From Bacteroidales bacterium UBA5382 (GTDB lineage Bacteria > Bacteroidota > Bacteroidia > Bacteroidales > Dysgonomonadaceae): a stretch of 52,084 nucleotides of DNA. The position numbers were made by a program, and so were the translations under genes. The stretch is from NCBI GenBank assembly GCA_002409745.1, contig DHOU01000045.1:1-52084 (forward strand), read 5' to 3'. The notes under the pieces are model-generated. The model worked only from the letters and a program-made list of their open reading frames with translations. It had not been told where the DNA came from and searched no databases. Positions 51,265 to 52,084 of the stretch are shown one piece after another; position 1 is the first letter of the stretch, and each line of letters begins with the position of its first letter.

Positions 51265-52084
51265 TTAGAATATTTCCTCCGCAACTTGATTGAAGTAATC
51301 GATCGATTGCTTTATCTGCGGAAGATTGTTCTCCCAGTCGGCTTCATATTCTATCGTGAAATAGCCCTTGAAATGTTGCCGCTTGAGCTCCTGCATCATA
51401 TCCTTTACATTCAGGACACCTGTTCCCCATACCACATCTTCCAGGGTCCCGGCCTCTCCTTTAGGGGCAATATCCTTAAAGTGCAACGAAACGATTCGTC
51501 CTTCCAATTGTTTGAGGGCCGATACAGGCTCTATGTTCATCCTCTTGTAATGCCCTACATCGGCACAAGCGCCTAACAACGGAGCTCTTTGACCGATGTT
51601 CTTCAGCAATATCTCCGGCTTCCAATACGAATTTTCATTCGGATGATTATGGGTCGCGACTTTTATGCGGTATTTCTTAGCCATGGCTTCCACCACGTCC
51701 CAATCTTCACGGGCCGGCTCGGCGCTGATAAACTCCATCTTCATCTTTTTGGCAAAAGAAAATACGGACTCCCATTCTTCCCGTTCGGCTACCCAAACCC
51801 CTGAAGAAACGATCCGGATATTCCTTTTCTTTGCTTCCTGCCTGAGCTTTTTTTGTTGCCCGTCATTCAACTGGTAGCCGAAAACGTCGTCCCCGAAGCC
51901 GTTGCCGAGTTTCTGACCGGGATAGATTTCGATAAAGCGGATTCCCGATTCCTGCGTTTTATCCAATGATTCCATGACTGAAAACAGATGGAAAGTATAG
52001 GATTGCATGGAAAGGTGCCATCCCTGTTTATCCGCCTTTGTTTGATTCTTGTGCTGCGCACAGGCCGTACCCGATAAAAGGCAC
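51265..52084 (-). CDS. exported sugar phosphate isomerase/epimerase-like protein, 5' end outside the window
   Basis: The frame is open to the right edge, so the start is missing. Visible are the end of a signal peptide (LLSGTACAQ, probably a lipoprotein or cleaved signal), a linker, and an AP-endonuclease/xylose-isomerase-like TIM barrel (WHLSMQSYTFHLFSVMESL, GIRFIEIYPG, ATHNHPNE, CADVGHYK, LHFKDI, FTIEYEADW). An internal ATG at 52008 is not the start because the coding pattern continues upstream. Exported members of this family in Bacteroidetes often sit with Gfo/Idh/MocA oxidoreductases and act on keto-sugars. The substrate here is unknown. Confidence 0.85.
   Translation of the reverse strand, partial: CLLSGTACAQHKNQTKADKQGWHLSMQSYTFHLFSVMESLDKTQESGIRFIEIYPGQKLGNGFGDDVFGYQLNDGQQKKLRQEAKKRNIRIVSSGVWVAEREEWESVFSFAKKMKMEFISAEPAREDWDVVEAMAKKYRIKVATHNHPNENSYWKPEILLKNIGQRAPLLGACADVGHYKRMNIEPVSALKQLEGRIVSLHFKDIAPKGEAGTLEDVVWGTGVLNVKDMMQELKRQHFKGYFTIEYEADWENNLPQIKQSIDYFNQVAEEIF

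Overview
The window is chromosomal DNA from a member of the Bacteroidales, most likely a gut Parabacteroides/Tannerellaceae or Bacteroides relative. Evidence for this is a SusC/SusD pair, DUF4434 and GHL10 proteins, an RND efflux operon in the Bacteroidetes order, TAnnTTTG-type -7 promoter boxes, the near absence of Shine-Dalgarno sites, and an hmu-like transport operon. I cannot fix the genus from the sequence alone.

Layout. Positions 1-2084 hold a tRNA-Gly with a degenerate tRNA-like copy beside it, a free-methionine-sulfoxide reductase, an OmpA-type lipoprotein and a small acidic protein. Positions 2085-26158 are a long minus-strand glycan utilisation locus. In transcription order it holds DUF4434, a sugar MFS porter, an N-acylglucosamine 2-epimerase, SusC, SusD, a SusE-position lipoprotein, GHL10, a phosphodiester glycosidase (NAGPA), DUF4434, an FAD oxidoreductase, a second GHL10, a Gfo/Idh/MocA oxidoreductase, a ROK kinase, a PIG-L deacetylase, a third DUF4434, and finally a GxDLY/SGNH esterase behind a decayed toxin-antitoxin pair. 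Several members point to N-acetylglucosamine, possibly phosphodiester-linked. Five proteins carry Tat-type leaders. No regulator lies inside the locus.

Positions 26159-32650 hold a second toxin-antitoxin pair (toxin frameshifted), an OYE/SDR/MFS cassette with a divergent AraC regulator, a lipoprotein resembling flavin reductases, and a third, intact toxin-antitoxin pair. Positions 32666-38467 are an RND tripartite efflux operon (adaptor, pump, outer membrane factor).

Positions 38892-51022 are the most unusual part. A cobalamin riboswitch precedes an operon organised like hmuYRSTUV but mixed with corrin-ring biosynthesis genes. It holds a TonB receptor fused in frame to the C-terminal part of a HmuY protein, a CobN/HmuS-like chelatase anchored at both ends, CbiL, a binding-protein ABC importer, and a CbiJ-CbiD fusion. 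An array of about six 41-42 bp repeats with hairpins lies between the chelatase and CbiL genes. This region is visibly more GC-rich than the glycan locus. The window ends with an orphan promoter/operator and 29-codon reading frame, and the 3' part of an exported sugar phosphate isomerase-like gene that continues past the right edge.

The receptor-HmuY chimera, together with the riboswitch-controlled operon containing a membrane-anchored chelatase, is the best candidate for unusual biology. The cluster of three YoeB-type modules with two dead toxins, and the GlcNAc-centred glycan locus with many Tat leaders, come next.
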